Shown here: positions 18,338 through 26,736 of the stretch, in pieces
How the letters are laid out: every line of letters begins with the position of its first letter
Numbering within the stretch: position 1 is the first letter of the stretch
Notes under the pieces: model-generated
The model's input: the letters and a program-made list of their open reading frames with translations, nothing else
What the model was told of the DNA's origin: nothing
The model's database searches: none
DNA from: Flavobacteriales bacterium
GTDB lineage: Bacteria; Bacteroidota; Bacteroidia; Flavobacteriales_D; Crocinitomicaceae
Direction: 5' to 3'
NCBI GenBank assembly: GCA_947463385.1
Contig: CANHSL010000012.1
Coordinates: forward strand, 1-43,019
DNA length: 43,019 bases
Translations under genes and position numbers: made by a program

Positions 18338-19204
18338 TTATCCTAAATAAGATTTCAATAGTTTGTTTCGCGAAGTGTGTCGCAGGCGACGAATCGCCTT
18401 TTCTTTGATTTGACGAACGCGTTCGCGTGTAAGGTTGAATTTCGCGCCGATTTCTTCTAGGGTAAGGCCGTGATTCATTCCGATACCGAAAAATAAGCGA
18501 ATGATTTCACGTTCTTTATCGGTTAGCGTGCTCAGTGAACGTTCGATTTCTCGTTGTAAGGATTCTGCCATCAAGCCAGAGTCAGTACGTGCCGTGTCGT
18601 TATTCACCATAACGTCGATTAACGTACCTCCATCTTCATTGGTTGAAAGTGGGGCATCCATAGATACGTGACGACCAGAAACATTAAGACTTTCTTTGAT
18701 TTTTTCTTCTGGAACTTCAAGCGCTTCTGCCAATTCTTCAGCCGAAGGTGGACGCTCAAATTCTTGCTCTAAGCGAGAGAATGCCTTGTTGATTTTGTTT
18801 AATGAACCTACTTGATTGAGTGGTAAACGAACAATACGTGCTTGTTCAGCTAAAGCCTGAAGAATGGATTGACGAATCCACCATACGGCATAAGATATGA
18901 ACTTAAAGCCGCGCGTTTCATCAAATTTTTGTGCTGCTTTAATTAAACCTAAGTTACCTTCGTTAATTAAATCGGGTAGGGTAAGCCCTTGGTTTTGATA
19001 TTGCTTTGCAACGGATACAACGAATCGAAGGTTCGCTCTGGTTAATTTTTCTAGGGCTTTTTGATCGCCTGCTTTAATCTTGCGCGCTAACTCAACTTCT
19101 TCTTCAGCTGTAATTAGTTCTTCTCGGCCAATGTCCTGAAGGTATTTATCCAGGGATTGACTTTCGCGGTTCGTAATAGATTTGGTTATTTTTAACTGTC
19201 TCAT
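18338..19204 (-). CDS. rpoD: Primary RNA polymerase sigma factor (RpoD/SigA)
   Basis: A 288-residue sigma-70 protein of the short Bacteroidota primary type, which lacks region 1.1 and the non-conserved domain. Regions in order: 1.2 ([20 protein letters not shown]), 2.1-2.4 ([23 protein letters not shown], then [16 protein letters not shown]), 3 ([17 protein letters not shown]) and 4.2 with its helix-turn-helix ([18 protein letters not shown]). It directs the core polymerase to housekeeping promoters. In this phylum those carry TAnnTTTG near -7 and TTTG near -33, which fits the upstream boxes seen elsewhere in the window. It is preceded by a 133-bp spacer and followed by a terminator, so it is probably transcribed alone. 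In the spacer, minus-strand TTACTTTG (19251-19244) is one base off the -7 consensus. Confidence 0.96.
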   Translation of the reverse strand: MRQLKITKSITNRESQSLDKYLQDIGREELITAEEEVELARKIKAGDQKALEKLTRANLRFVVSVAKQYQNQGLTLPDLINEGNLGLIKAAQKFDETRGFKFISYAVWWIRQSILQALAEQARIVRLPLNQVGSLNKINKAFSRLEQEFERPPSAEELAEALEVPEEKIKESLNVSGRHVSMDAPLSTNEDGGTLIDVMVNNDTARTDSGLMAESLQREIERSLSTLTDKEREIIRLFFGIGMNHGLTLEEIGAKFNLTRERVRQIKEKAIRRLRHTSRNKLLKSYLG

Positions 19205-19337
19205 TAGATAATTTAAGGAATGTTTAGTTACTTATGTTGTTGAGCAAAGTAAAATGAAAAAATGTGTAATGTAAAATTTTTCTTTCCCGATTTTCAACAA
19301 CTTTTCAACCATTCCACTTTAGTAACTTTTTTGTAAC

Positions 19338-20807
19338 CTAGAGTCCGAACCCTTTGTAATCCCTTGCGCCACTTGGAGTAACAATTTCCAATAATATTCC
19401 CCGGTTAACCCCATTAAGCTTACTTGTTAGCTCGTCGATATTCTCTACCGGGTCATTGTTTACCTTTGTGATTATTGTTCCTTCATTGATTCCAATAGAC
19501 TTTAATTTCCCAGTAGTGATGCTTTTTACTTTAACCCCATAAGAAATATTTAAGTCTTTCTTTTCTTTATCAGTCAGTTCTACAAAGGTAGCTCCGAGCG
19601 CAAAATTCTTGGTGATTTCTTCCTTACTTAATAGTTCTGTTTCTCCATCCTTATTTCGAAGTACTAAATCAAGTACCTCTTCGTCTCCGTTCTTCTTGCG
19701 CACCGTTACAACCACCTTGTCGCCGGGTCTACGCTTTCCAATTTCCTCTTGAAGCTGAGCTGGCGAATTGACTTCTTTCACTCCAATCTTCAGGATTACG
19801 TCTCCGGTCTTCAATCCTCCTTTATCAGCAGAGCCATCGTCGACCACACTATTAATATAAACTCCTTTTAAGTTGGGTAGCTTTTCTTTCTCTTTTAATT
19901 CTTGATTGATCGATGAGATTTGAACCCCTAAATAGGCACGTTGAACTAAGCCGTAATCAATTAAATCCTTGACTACTTTTTCCATAAGGTTAACAGGAAT
20001 CGCAAAGGAATACCCGGAATAGGCGCCGGTTTGAGAAGCGATCGCGGTGTTGATTCCTACCAATTCTCCTTTCGTATTTACGAGTGCACCCCCGCTGTTT
20101 CCTGGATTTACAGCTGCATCCGTTTGAATAAATGATTCAATAGGCACCACGTCTTTATCCGTTCGATCCGAAAGTAAGTTAATGTTTCGTGCTTTTGCAC
20201 TTACAATGCCAGCAGTAACGGTAGATGTAAGATTAAAGGGATTCCCAACAGCTAACACCCATTCACCAATTTTTAAGGCATCACTGTTTCCGAATTTCAT
20301 TGGGACAAAGGTTCCCGTTCCTTCGATTTTTAATACCGCGATGTCGGTTGAAGGATCTGCTCCAACCACTTTTGCCGTATATTCTGAGTTATCGTTGAGA
20401 ATCACATGGATTTCTGCTGCATTTTCAATGACGTGATTGTTTGTTACAATATATCCCTCGGAAGAAATGATCACACCAGACCCTGCGCCAGATCCGTATT
20501 GCTTGAATTCCCGTCCGCCCGCGCCAGGTCCGTAAAAGAACTCTTGAAATAAATCCCGTTGGAAGGTAGTTGAAACCACTTTCGTTGTGACGTGGACTAC
20601 CGAATTAACACTGGTTTCTGAGGCTGCTGTTAAATCAGGTAATGCTTCACCATTCAATCCAACAGTCTGCGCATAGTAGCTTGAACCATCCAAAACCTTG
20701 TCCGATAACTTGGTGGTTGTTGATTGATACGTTAAATAAGCGGCTAAGGGTAGCGCTCCTCCTAAAAAAGAAACCAATAATACATTGAGCAAATTTTTTC
20801 CTTTCAT
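19338..20807 (-). CDS. Periplasmic serine protease of the DegP/DegQ (HtrA) family
   Basis: A 489-residue trypsin-like protease for quality control of envelope proteins. It begins with a membrane-spanning or signal segment (LLNVLLVSFLGGALPLAAYL). The catalytic triad is His125 (TNNHVIEN), Asp155 (STDIAVLK) and Ser238 (NPGNSGGAL). Two PDZ domains follow: the first near 295-385 (YLGVQISSI, GLKTGDVILKIG) and a shorter second one at the C-terminus (GINEGTIITKVNNDPV). This is the DegP/DegQ layout rather than DegS, which has one PDZ. A Gly-rich insertion (YGPGAGGREFKQYGSGAGSG) lies ahead of the catalytic domain. It is divergent from dapF across 112 bp, and I saw no strong promoter box or terminator for it. 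Confidence 0.95.
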   Translation of the reverse strand: MKGKNLLNVLLVSFLGGALPLAAYLTYQSTTTKLSDKVLDGSSYYAQTVGLNGEALPDLTAASETSVNSVVHVTTKVVSTTFQRDLFQEFFYGPGAGGREFKQYGSGAGSGVIISSEGYIVTNNHVIENAAEIHVILNDNSEYTAKVVGADPSTDIAVLKIEGTGTFVPMKFGNSDALKIGEWVLAVGNPFNLTSTVTAGIVSAKARNINLLSDRTDKDVVPIESFIQTDAAVNPGNSGGALVNTKGELVGINTAIASQTGAYSGYSFAIPVNLMEKVVKDLIDYGLVQRAYLGVQISSINQELKEKEKLPNLKGVYINSVVDDGSADKGGLKTGDVILKIGVKEVNSPAQLQEEIGKRRPGDKVVVTVRKKNGDEEVLDLVLRNKDGETELLSKEEITKNFALGATFVELTDKEKKDLNISYGVKVKSITTGKLKSIGINEGTIITKVNNDPVENIDELTSKLNGVNRGILLEIVTPSGARDYKGFGL

Positions 20808-20919
20808 GTGCTTAAATTTTAATTTACATGCAATGATAACAAGCTCCTTGAATATATGAAATTCAAGTCCTGTTAAAGATTGTTAAGCACATTTGACAAC
20901 ATTTTCCTACTTTTACCGC

Positions 20920-21702
20920 ATGTTGGTTCAGTTTGAAAAATACCAAGGCGCTGGAAATGATTTTATCATGATTGATAACCGTAGTGGTAAATATAACACC
21001 TTGGGAATTGATCAAATAAAATGGATGTGCGATCGGCATTACGGCATTGGTTCCGATGGACTTATTCTATTAAATGAATCACCTTCAGCCGATTTTGAAA
21101 TGGATTTTTACAATCCGGATGGTTCCAAAAGTTTCTGTGGTAATGGTGCGCGTTGCGTTGTTGCTTTTGCAAAAGCGTTAGGTGTTCATTCGTTAACTCG
21201 TACGTTTCATGCCATTGATGGAATTCATGAATATACCCTTGAAGATTCATCGATTGGTATTCACATGCGTGATGTAAATTATATAGAATTCTTTGGGGAA
21301 GATTCAGCACTTATGAATACCGGTTCGCCTCATTATATCCTGTTGTCTGATGATTTAAGCACGGAAAACACGCTAAATAAAGGACGTGAGATTCGATACG
21401 CAGCGCAATATAAGCAAGATGGCGTAAACGTAAATTTGGTTCATGTAACATCAACGCATGAAATTGATATTTCGACCTACGAACGCGGCGTAGAAGGGGA
21501 GACCTTGGCTTGTGGGACAGGCGCCACGGCATGTGCCTTGTTTTTAGCCTCGAGAAATGAACTCGCTCAAGGAACGGTAGTGGTTAATGCAAAGGGCGGA
21601 AAATTAGCCGTTCGATTTGTGCGAAATGCATCCGGCTTTGAGCAAATTTGGTTGCTTGGCCCTGCGTCCAAGGTGTTTAATGGAGAAATCAACCTGTTAT
21701 GA
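20920..21702 (+). CDS. dapF: Diaminopimelate epimerase
   Basis: A 260-residue cofactor-free racemase that turns LL-diaminopimelate into the meso form for lysine and peptidoglycan synthesis. The two catalytic cysteines are Cys73 (FCGNGARC) and Cys197 (ACGTGATAC); the N-terminal signature FEKYQGAGNDF is present. I chose the ATG at 20920. A TTG at 20893 would add nine residues before the conserved start and reads through the likely leader. It is the first gene of a plus-strand run reaching 28670, in which each gene overlaps or nearly touches the next. The stop overlaps the GNAT ATG by 4 bp. No good TAnnTTTG box was found in the 112-bp divergent spacer. Confidence 0.97.
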   Translation: MLVQFEKYQGAGNDFIMIDNRSGKYNTLGIDQIKWMCDRHYGIGSDGLILLNESPSADFEMDFYNPDGSKSFCGNGARCVVAFAKALGVHSLTRTFHAIDGIHEYTLEDSSIGIHMRDVNYIEFFGEDSALMNTGSPHYILLSDDLSTENTLNKGREIRYAAQYKQDGVNVNLVHVTSTHEIDISTYERGVEGETLACGTGATACALFLASRNELAQGTVVVNAKGGKLAVRFVRNASGFEQIWLLGPASKVFNGEINLL

Positions 21703-22244
21703 GTTTTTTGAATGGGTTAACGGTTTCCCTGAGAGCAGTCGAGCCTAACGATGCATCCACCTTATTCATTTGGGAAAATAATCGCTTGAATTGGCGGGTA
21801 AGTCATACAGAAGTTCCATTCTCCATGCACAATATTCATCAGCTCATTGAACAGTTTTCAAACCTGCGAAATTCAGGACAGTTGCGTTTAATGATCGACC
21901 GAAAAGAATCTGGTAAACCCGTCGGTACCATTGATCTGTTTGATGTGAATTTTAAGCATGGATTTGCCACCATTGGAATTTTAATTGCCGACGATGCCGA
22001 CCGCGGTCAAGGTATTGCCAGTGAAGCACTTTCGCTCTGTATTGCCTATTGCCGCGATGAATTAGAGTTGCGGAACTTGCAGTGTTTTGTACAATCAGAC
22101 AACGTACCCAGTATAAACCTCTTTCGGAAGTTAGGTTTTCAGGAAGTGGGAATTCGGAAGGAGTGGTATATTTACAATGGAAAATTAACGGATGAAATCG
22201 CATTTCAATTATGTTTAAAAAATCAAAAAGAGGAATCTATTTAA
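21699..22244 (+). CDS. GNAT family N-acetyltransferase (RimJ/RimL type)
   Basis: A 181-residue acetyl-CoA-dependent N-acetyltransferase. It opens with VSLRAVEPNDASTLFIWENN, typical of the RimJ/RimL subgroup. The acetyl-CoA-binding motif A is IADDADRGQGIASEAL (R-x-x-G-x-G/A), followed by the FVQSDNVPSINLFRKLGF segment. The acceptor could be a ribosomal protein N-terminus, an amino sugar or another amine and cannot be read from sequence. It overlaps dapF by 4 bp and the next gene, mltG, by 34 bp, so translation of the three is probably coupled. Confidence 0.88.
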   Translation: MSFLNGLTVSLRAVEPNDASTLFIWENNRLNWRVSHTEVPFSMHNIHQLIEQFSNLRNSGQLRLMIDRKESGKPVGTIDLFDVNFKHGFATIGILIADDADRGQGIASEALSLCIAYCRDELELRNLQCFVQSDNVPSINLFRKLGFQEVGIRKEWYIYNGKLTDEIAFQLCLKNQKEESI

Positions 22245-23296
22245 CGGTTGCAGCAAGCCTTCTGCTTATTGTGTTCTTGGTGCTGTTGCCAAAACTCCTG
22301 GTCCTATGGTCGGGGATGTCAACCACCACGAATTCAGAAAATATAGCCTTTCTAATCAGTTCGCCTACCTCACCAGAAGCCTTAGCAACCCAATTGGAGA
22401 AAGAGGGCTTAATTACGGATAAAGAGGCGTTTTTAAAAGTGGCCTCGTACAAGAATTTAAATAAAAACCGAATTGCCGTGGGGATGTATGAAATTCAACC
22501 ACATACCTCATTTCGGACCTTACTCAATGGATTCACAATAAATTCAGCCGGAAACGGGAATGCTGAAATCGAGGTTCCGGTGACCTTCAATAATTGCAAA
22601 ACCATTTATCAAATGGCAGGAAAAGTATCCGCATGCCTTTCCCTCGATAGTTCGAAATTGATTTCCCATTTACTTTCCGGCGCAACCTTAACTAAGTATG
22701 GGTTTACGGTGGAACAGTTGCCCGCCCTGTTTATTCCAAATACGTACAAGATTTATTATGACACCGATGAGAAGGCGTTCACCCAGCGCATGGCGGACGA
22801 GTTTAAATTGTTTTGGACCGAGGCAAGAAAAGTAAAAATGAAAGCCATCGGCTTGAATTCTCCAAGCGAAGTAACTACCTTGGCAAGTATCGTTTATGCT
22901 GAACAATCGGTCAATGCCGATGAATGGCCGACCATTGCTGGCTTGTATTTAAATCGCGTTCGAACCGGAATGAGATTACAATCTGATCCAACCTTTAAGT
23001 TTTGTTGGGGCGATAAATTGGATGGGGTGCAACGCTTGTTAGCCGTTCACCGAAATATTGTGTGTCCATACAATACCTACCTCGTAAAAGGTTTGCCACC
23101 GGGACCAATTAACTTGCCATCTACGGCCGTATTAGACGCTGTGTTAAATGCACCAAGAGTTAATTACTTGTATATGTGTGCGAAACCAGATTATTCAGGT
23201 CGGCACAATTTTGCGGTAAGCGGCGCAGAGCACCTACGGAATGCTAAGGTTTTTCAGGATTGGCTGGGCGCAGAACAAAAAAAGAAAAAACGATAA
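22211..23296 (+). CDS. mltG: Endolytic murein transglycosylase MltG
   Basis: A 361-residue YceG/MltG family protein that cuts nascent peptidoglycan strands at the inner membrane. It has one N-terminal membrane anchor (IYLTVAASLLLIVFLVLLP), a LysM-like segment after it, and the catalytic Glu231 in VYAEQS, followed by the conserved WPTIAGLYLNR and MRLQSDPT. The C-terminal signature NTYLVKGLPPGPINLPS is complete. The start lies 34 bp inside the GNAT gene. The ATG is kept because the basic n-region and anchor begin immediately. Its position after dapF fits a peptidoglycan role. Confidence 0.95.
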   Translation: MFKKSKRGIYLTVAASLLLIVFLVLLPKLLVLWSGMSTTTNSENIAFLISSPTSPEALATQLEKEGLITDKEAFLKVASYKNLNKNRIAVGMYEIQPHTSFRTLLNGFTINSAGNGNAEIEVPVTFNNCKTIYQMAGKVSACLSLDSSKLISHLLSGATLTKYGFTVEQLPALFIPNTYKIYYDTDEKAFTQRMADEFKLFWTEARKVKMKAIGLNSPSEVTTLASIVYAEQSVNADEWPTIAGLYLNRVRTGMRLQSDPTFKFCWGDKLDGVQRLLAVHRNIVCPYNTYLVKGLPPGPINLPSTAVLDAVLNAPRVNYLYMCAKPDYSGRHNFAVSGAEHLRNAKVFQDWLGAEQKKKKR

Positions 23297-23299
23297 GCT

Positions 23300-24289
23300 A
23301 TGGATCGCAGGAAATTTATTCAAGCCGGATCCTTATTGGTGGCAGCGGGTATGATTGAACCCGTAAAAGGAGCAATGCTTCCTACCTATATGTTTGAAGA
23401 ACGGATTGAAGGCCCATTGATTATTTCCACTTGGATTCATGGCTTAGAGGCTAATCGAGCAGGGTGGAAGGTGCTTCAGCAAGGTGGAAGTGCGTTAGAT
23501 GCAACCGTTGCGGGGGCAATGCATACCGAGTCGGACATTACCAATCGAAGTGTTGGTGTTGGAGGCAGGCCCGATCGCTCGGGACATGTTACCTTGGATG
23601 CGTGTGTCATGGATGGCGATGGCAGAAGTGGATCGGTTGGATTTTTAGAAGGAATCGCCCACCCGGCAGCAGTTGCTAAAGCGGTTATGGAGAAAACTCC
23701 GCATGCGATGTTGGTAGGCGCTGGCGCTAAACAATTTGCGTTGGACCATGGATTTGAAACCATCAAAACACCTATCCCTGAGGTAAAAAAAGATTACCTC
23801 GCATGGAAAAAAGAGAATAAAGACCTATTTAAACGACCAAAAATAAATCACGAGAACCATGATACCATTGGTTTAATTGCGCGAGATGCGAATGGGAACT
23901 TTGGCGGAACTTGTACAACCAGCGGTTGGGCATATAAAATGCCAGGTAGGTTAGGTGATTCTCCAATTATTGGCGCGGGACTCTTCGTAGACAATGAGGT
24001 AGGTGCCGCCACGGCAACCGGTTTAGGAGAAGCCATCATACGCGTTGCTGGAAGTGCCATTGTAGTTGAACTCATGCGGAATGGGATGAAACCTTCAGAA
24101 GCTTGTCGCGAGGTGGTGATGCGTATCATACGTAAAAACAAAGACCTGACTGGTTTGCAATGTGGATTCATTGCAATCGATAATAAAGGAAATGTGGGAG
24201 GGTTTTCAGTGTATAATGGCTTTAATTTTGCCATGAAAACGAATACTCGAGATGAAATGGTAGACACTGAATATGACCGTAAATGGTAA
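23300..24289 (+). CDS. Glycosylasparaginase (Ntn hydrolase) with Tat-like signal
   Basis: A 329-residue member of the N4-(beta-N-acetylglucosaminyl)-L-asparaginase family, which cleaves the GlcNAc-Asn bond left after N-glycoprotein breakdown. It is made as one chain that self-cleaves before a threonine. Here that is Asp188-Thr189 in NHDTIGLIARD, and the N-terminal conserved GGSALDA and GVGGRPDRSGHVTLDAC segments are present. The start, MDRRKFIQAGSLLVAAG, carries a twin-arginine motif and a short hydrophobic stretch, suggesting export of the folded protein by the Tat route. It starts 3 bp after mltG, and its last 7 bp overlap the GH2 gene. The context with a beta-mannosidase supports a glycan-breakdown role. 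Confidence 0.92.
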   Translation: MDRRKFIQAGSLLVAAGMIEPVKGAMLPTYMFEERIEGPLIISTWIHGLEANRAGWKVLQQGGSALDATVAGAMHTESDITNRSVGVGGRPDRSGHVTLDACVMDGDGRSGSVGFLEGIAHPAAVAKAVMEKTPHAMLVGAGAKQFALDHGFETIKTPIPEVKKDYLAWKKENKDLFKRPKINHENHDTIGLIARDANGNFGGTCTTSGWAYKMPGRLGDSPIIGAGLFVDNEVGAATATGLGEAIIRVAGSAIVVELMRNGMKPSEACREVVMRIIRKNKDLTGLQCGFIAIDNKGNVGGFSVYNGFNFAMKTNTRDEMVDTEYDRKW

Positions 24290-26736
24290 GAAAAGGCTTT
24301 CTTTTATTTCTTTGTTTTATTGCAATTAACGTACGTTCTCAAAAGTCGCTGGTACTCACGTGGGAAATTCAACACCCTATTACACAACAATGGTTTCCGC
24401 TGGGGGAGCGGGGCAGCGTGCAAGAGGCCTTGTACCAACAGGGGATTTTACCAGATCCATTTTATGGGGAAAACGAGAAGTTATATCAATGGATTGAGGA
24501 ACACCAATGGCGTTTTCGAAGCCGTTTTTTTCTCACGGAAGCCTTATTCAATGCAACCCAAGTTGAATTGGATTTCCCATGCATTGATACGTATGCTTCC
24601 ATTTTCGTAAACAAGCAAAAAATTCTCGAAGCCGAGAATTATTTTCACCCATATCAGGTAGACGTTCGAGACAAATTAACGCTCGGATACAACGAAATTG
24701 AAGCGGTGTTTACTCCGCCTGTACTATATCACGAAACTACCTACGAGAATCAATGTTTTCACTACCCAGCGCCTAACGATAATGCCAAAATCAAAGCCGC
24801 ACCCTTAACCCGTAAACCACAATATCAATTCGGGTGGGACTGGGCCCCGCGTTTAAATACCTTAGGGTTTCCGAATCCCGTTTGTGTCAGGGTGAAAGAA
24901 ATTCAAGCAGTGAAATCAGCTGTTGTGAATACCATATCGCTCGGTGAAACCGCTCAGATGCAACTCGTTGTTGTAAAAGAAAAAATACCGAGTGGAAGTA
25001 GTATGCGATCAAGCACGTTTGGGTTTTCCGTATTATGCGATACGAGCAGCATTCAACGATGCTCCTTTGATATTCCGAATCCTAAGCTATGGTGGCCAAG
25101 GGGTTCTGGGCTTGCACATTTATATGCAGATACCATGATTTTAACCGATGAACGTGGAGAAGAAATTCAGCGATATCCCTATTCTTTTGGCGTTCGAACA
25201 GTGAAACTAATTCAAGAGAAGGACCAATGGGGGACTTCCTTTGCGTTTGAGATCAATGGTAAGCCAATGTTCATGAAGGGCGGTGACATGATTCCTCCTT
25301 CCATGTTTGGCGGACACACCTCAAAACAAGAATGGCAAGAGTGGGTGAGACTCATGGTGAATAGCAACTTTAATATGGTGCGTATTTGGGGAGGAGGGGA
25401 CTATGCCACAGATGATTTCTTGAACGAATGTGATCGCTTAGGCCTCATGGTGTGGCATGACGCAATGTTTGCCTGTGCCATGTATCCTGGGGATTCTCTA
25501 TTTTTAGCCAATGTAAAAGAAGAGATTGATTATCAGCTTCCTCGCCTTGCGAAGCATCCTTCGGTGGTGTATATTAATGGGAATAATGAGGTGGATGTAG
25601 CTTGGAAGAATTGGGGATTTCAAGTGCAGTATATGCTAAACAAAGAAGACCAAGCGGAGATTGAAAAAGGGTATGAATCCCTTTTCAAAACCCTTTTGCC
25701 TAATACCTTGTCAACATATGCTAACATCCCGTATGCTCACACATCACCCTTGAGCAATTGGGGTAATCATGAATTTTACAATCACGGAACGCAACACTAC
25801 TGGGGCGTTTGGCATGGAACAGATCCAATGTCGGATTTCGCTACGAAAATTGGACGTTTTAACGCGGAATTTGGTTTTCAAAGCTTTCCGGAATTTTCTA
25901 CCTTAGAAGGATTCAGTACCGTCAAGGATTGGAATTTGAATTCATCCGTCATGAAACATCACCAGAAAAGCTATGTTGGAAACGGTATGATTTTGAAACA
26001 TGCAAAGCGCTTGTTTGGCAAGCCAAGAAATTTTGAAGAATTCGTTTATTTTTCTCAGCTCACTCAAGCGTATGCCGTGACCTCCGCAATCAGTGGACAT
26101 TTATTGGATGCCCCGAGGTGTATGGGGACCTTGTATTGGCAAATAAACGATTGCTGGCCAGGACCTACTTGGTCAAGTGTGGATTATGACGGGCAGTATA
26201 AAGCGTTGCACTATGGCGTAAAGGAACTTTATGATGGGTTTACCGCAGTAAAGCATGCAATCAATAATAAAGAGCGCATCTACCTTGTTACAAATAATAC
26301 CGAGGTAAGGGATGCGGAAATTACCACGTCTGTTTTTTCAATTGAGAAAAAAGGAGTTAAAACATTAAGTACTGAAAATCAAACTGTTTCATTAGCTAAT
26401 TTCAATCATAAGGTATTGTATGAACAAGGGGCTGAAGATTCGCCTCGAGTCATTAAAGTGGATTTACCGAACGAGAGTCATCGCATATTTCTAGTGGGTC
26501 GTTTGAAATCGGATCGAAAGGTTGCTTACAAAATGGAAGTTGTTCACCTAGACACCCTGAATCATAGCGCAGTTTTAATTATTGATAATGAAGATTTCAT
26601 GGCCGATGTTTGGATGTTTTCTTCGGTTCCGGGTGTGAGTTTTAGTTCAAATTTTTGTAATTTATTACCCGGAAAACACGAATTTCCTTTTACTTTTGAA
26701 ACCAATGTGGGTATAATTAAACTGATGTATCGATGA
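24283..26736 (+). CDS. GH2 family beta-mannosidase, exported
   Basis: An 817-residue glycoside hydrolase family 2 enzyme. A signal peptide is visible (GFLLFLCFIAINVRSQ). The beta-sandwich domain contains YQFGWDWAPRLNTLGFPNPV, typical of beta-mannosidases. The TIM barrel has MVRIWGGGDYATDDF, the acid/base Glu436 in NGNNEV and the nucleophile Glu529 in NAEFGFQSFPE; their spacing of 93 residues equals that of Bacteroides BtMan2A as I remember it (462 and 555). CMGTLYWQINDCWPGPTWSSVDY is recognisable in the barrel end. It would release beta-linked mannose, such as the Man-beta1,4-GlcNAc of N-glycan cores or mannan fragments. It overlaps the asparaginase gene by 7 bp and the receptor gene by 4 bp. 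Confidence 0.93.
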   Translation: MVRKGFLLFLCFIAINVRSQKSLVLTWEIQHPITQQWFPLGERGSVQEALYQQGILPDPFYGENEKLYQWIEEHQWRFRSRFFLTEALFNATQVELDFPCIDTYASIFVNKQKILEAENYFHPYQVDVRDKLTLGYNEIEAVFTPPVLYHETTYENQCFHYPAPNDNAKIKAAPLTRKPQYQFGWDWAPRLNTLGFPNPVCVRVKEIQAVKSAVVNTISLGETAQMQLVVVKEKIPSGSSMRSSTFGFSVLCDTSSIQRCSFDIPNPKLWWPRGSGLAHLYADTMILTDERGEEIQRYPYSFGVRTVKLIQEKDQWGTSFAFEINGKPMFMKGGDMIPPSMFGGHTSKQEWQEWVRLMVNSNFNMVRIWGGGDYATDDFLNECDRLGLMVWHDAMFACAMYPGDSLFLANVKEEIDYQLPRLAKHPSVVYINGNNEVDVAWKNWGFQVQYMLNKEDQAEIEKGYESLFKTLLPNTLSTYANIPYAHTSPLSNWGNHEFYNHGTQHYWGVWHGTDPMSDFATKIGRFNAEFGFQSFPEFSTLEGFSTVKDWNLNSSVMKHHQKSYVGNGMILKHAKRLFGKPRNFEEFVYFSQLTQAYAVTSAISGHLLDAPRCMGTLYWQINDCWPGPTWSSVDYDGQYKALHYGVKELYDGFTAVKHAINNKERIYLVTNNTEVRDAEITTSVFSIEKKGVKTLSTENQTVSLANFNHKVLYEQGAEDSPRVIKVDLPNESHRIFLVGRLKSDRKVAYKMEVVHLDTLNHSAVLIIDNEDFMADVWMFSSVPGVSFSSNFCNLLPGKHEFPFTFETNVGIIKLMYR

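Noticed and set aside
20893-20919. TTG start extending dapF by nine residues, or a TTGAC promoter element at the same place
   Set aside because: The dapF family begins at the ATG at 20920. The TTGAC/TACTTTTA pair has about 12 bp spacing and fits neither the Bacteroidota nor the E. coli pattern.
23848-24267. Minus-strand open frame of 139 codons inside the glycosylasparaginase gene
   Set aside because: It is a mirror of a well-conserved Ntn hydrolase coding region, with no homology or start signal of its own.
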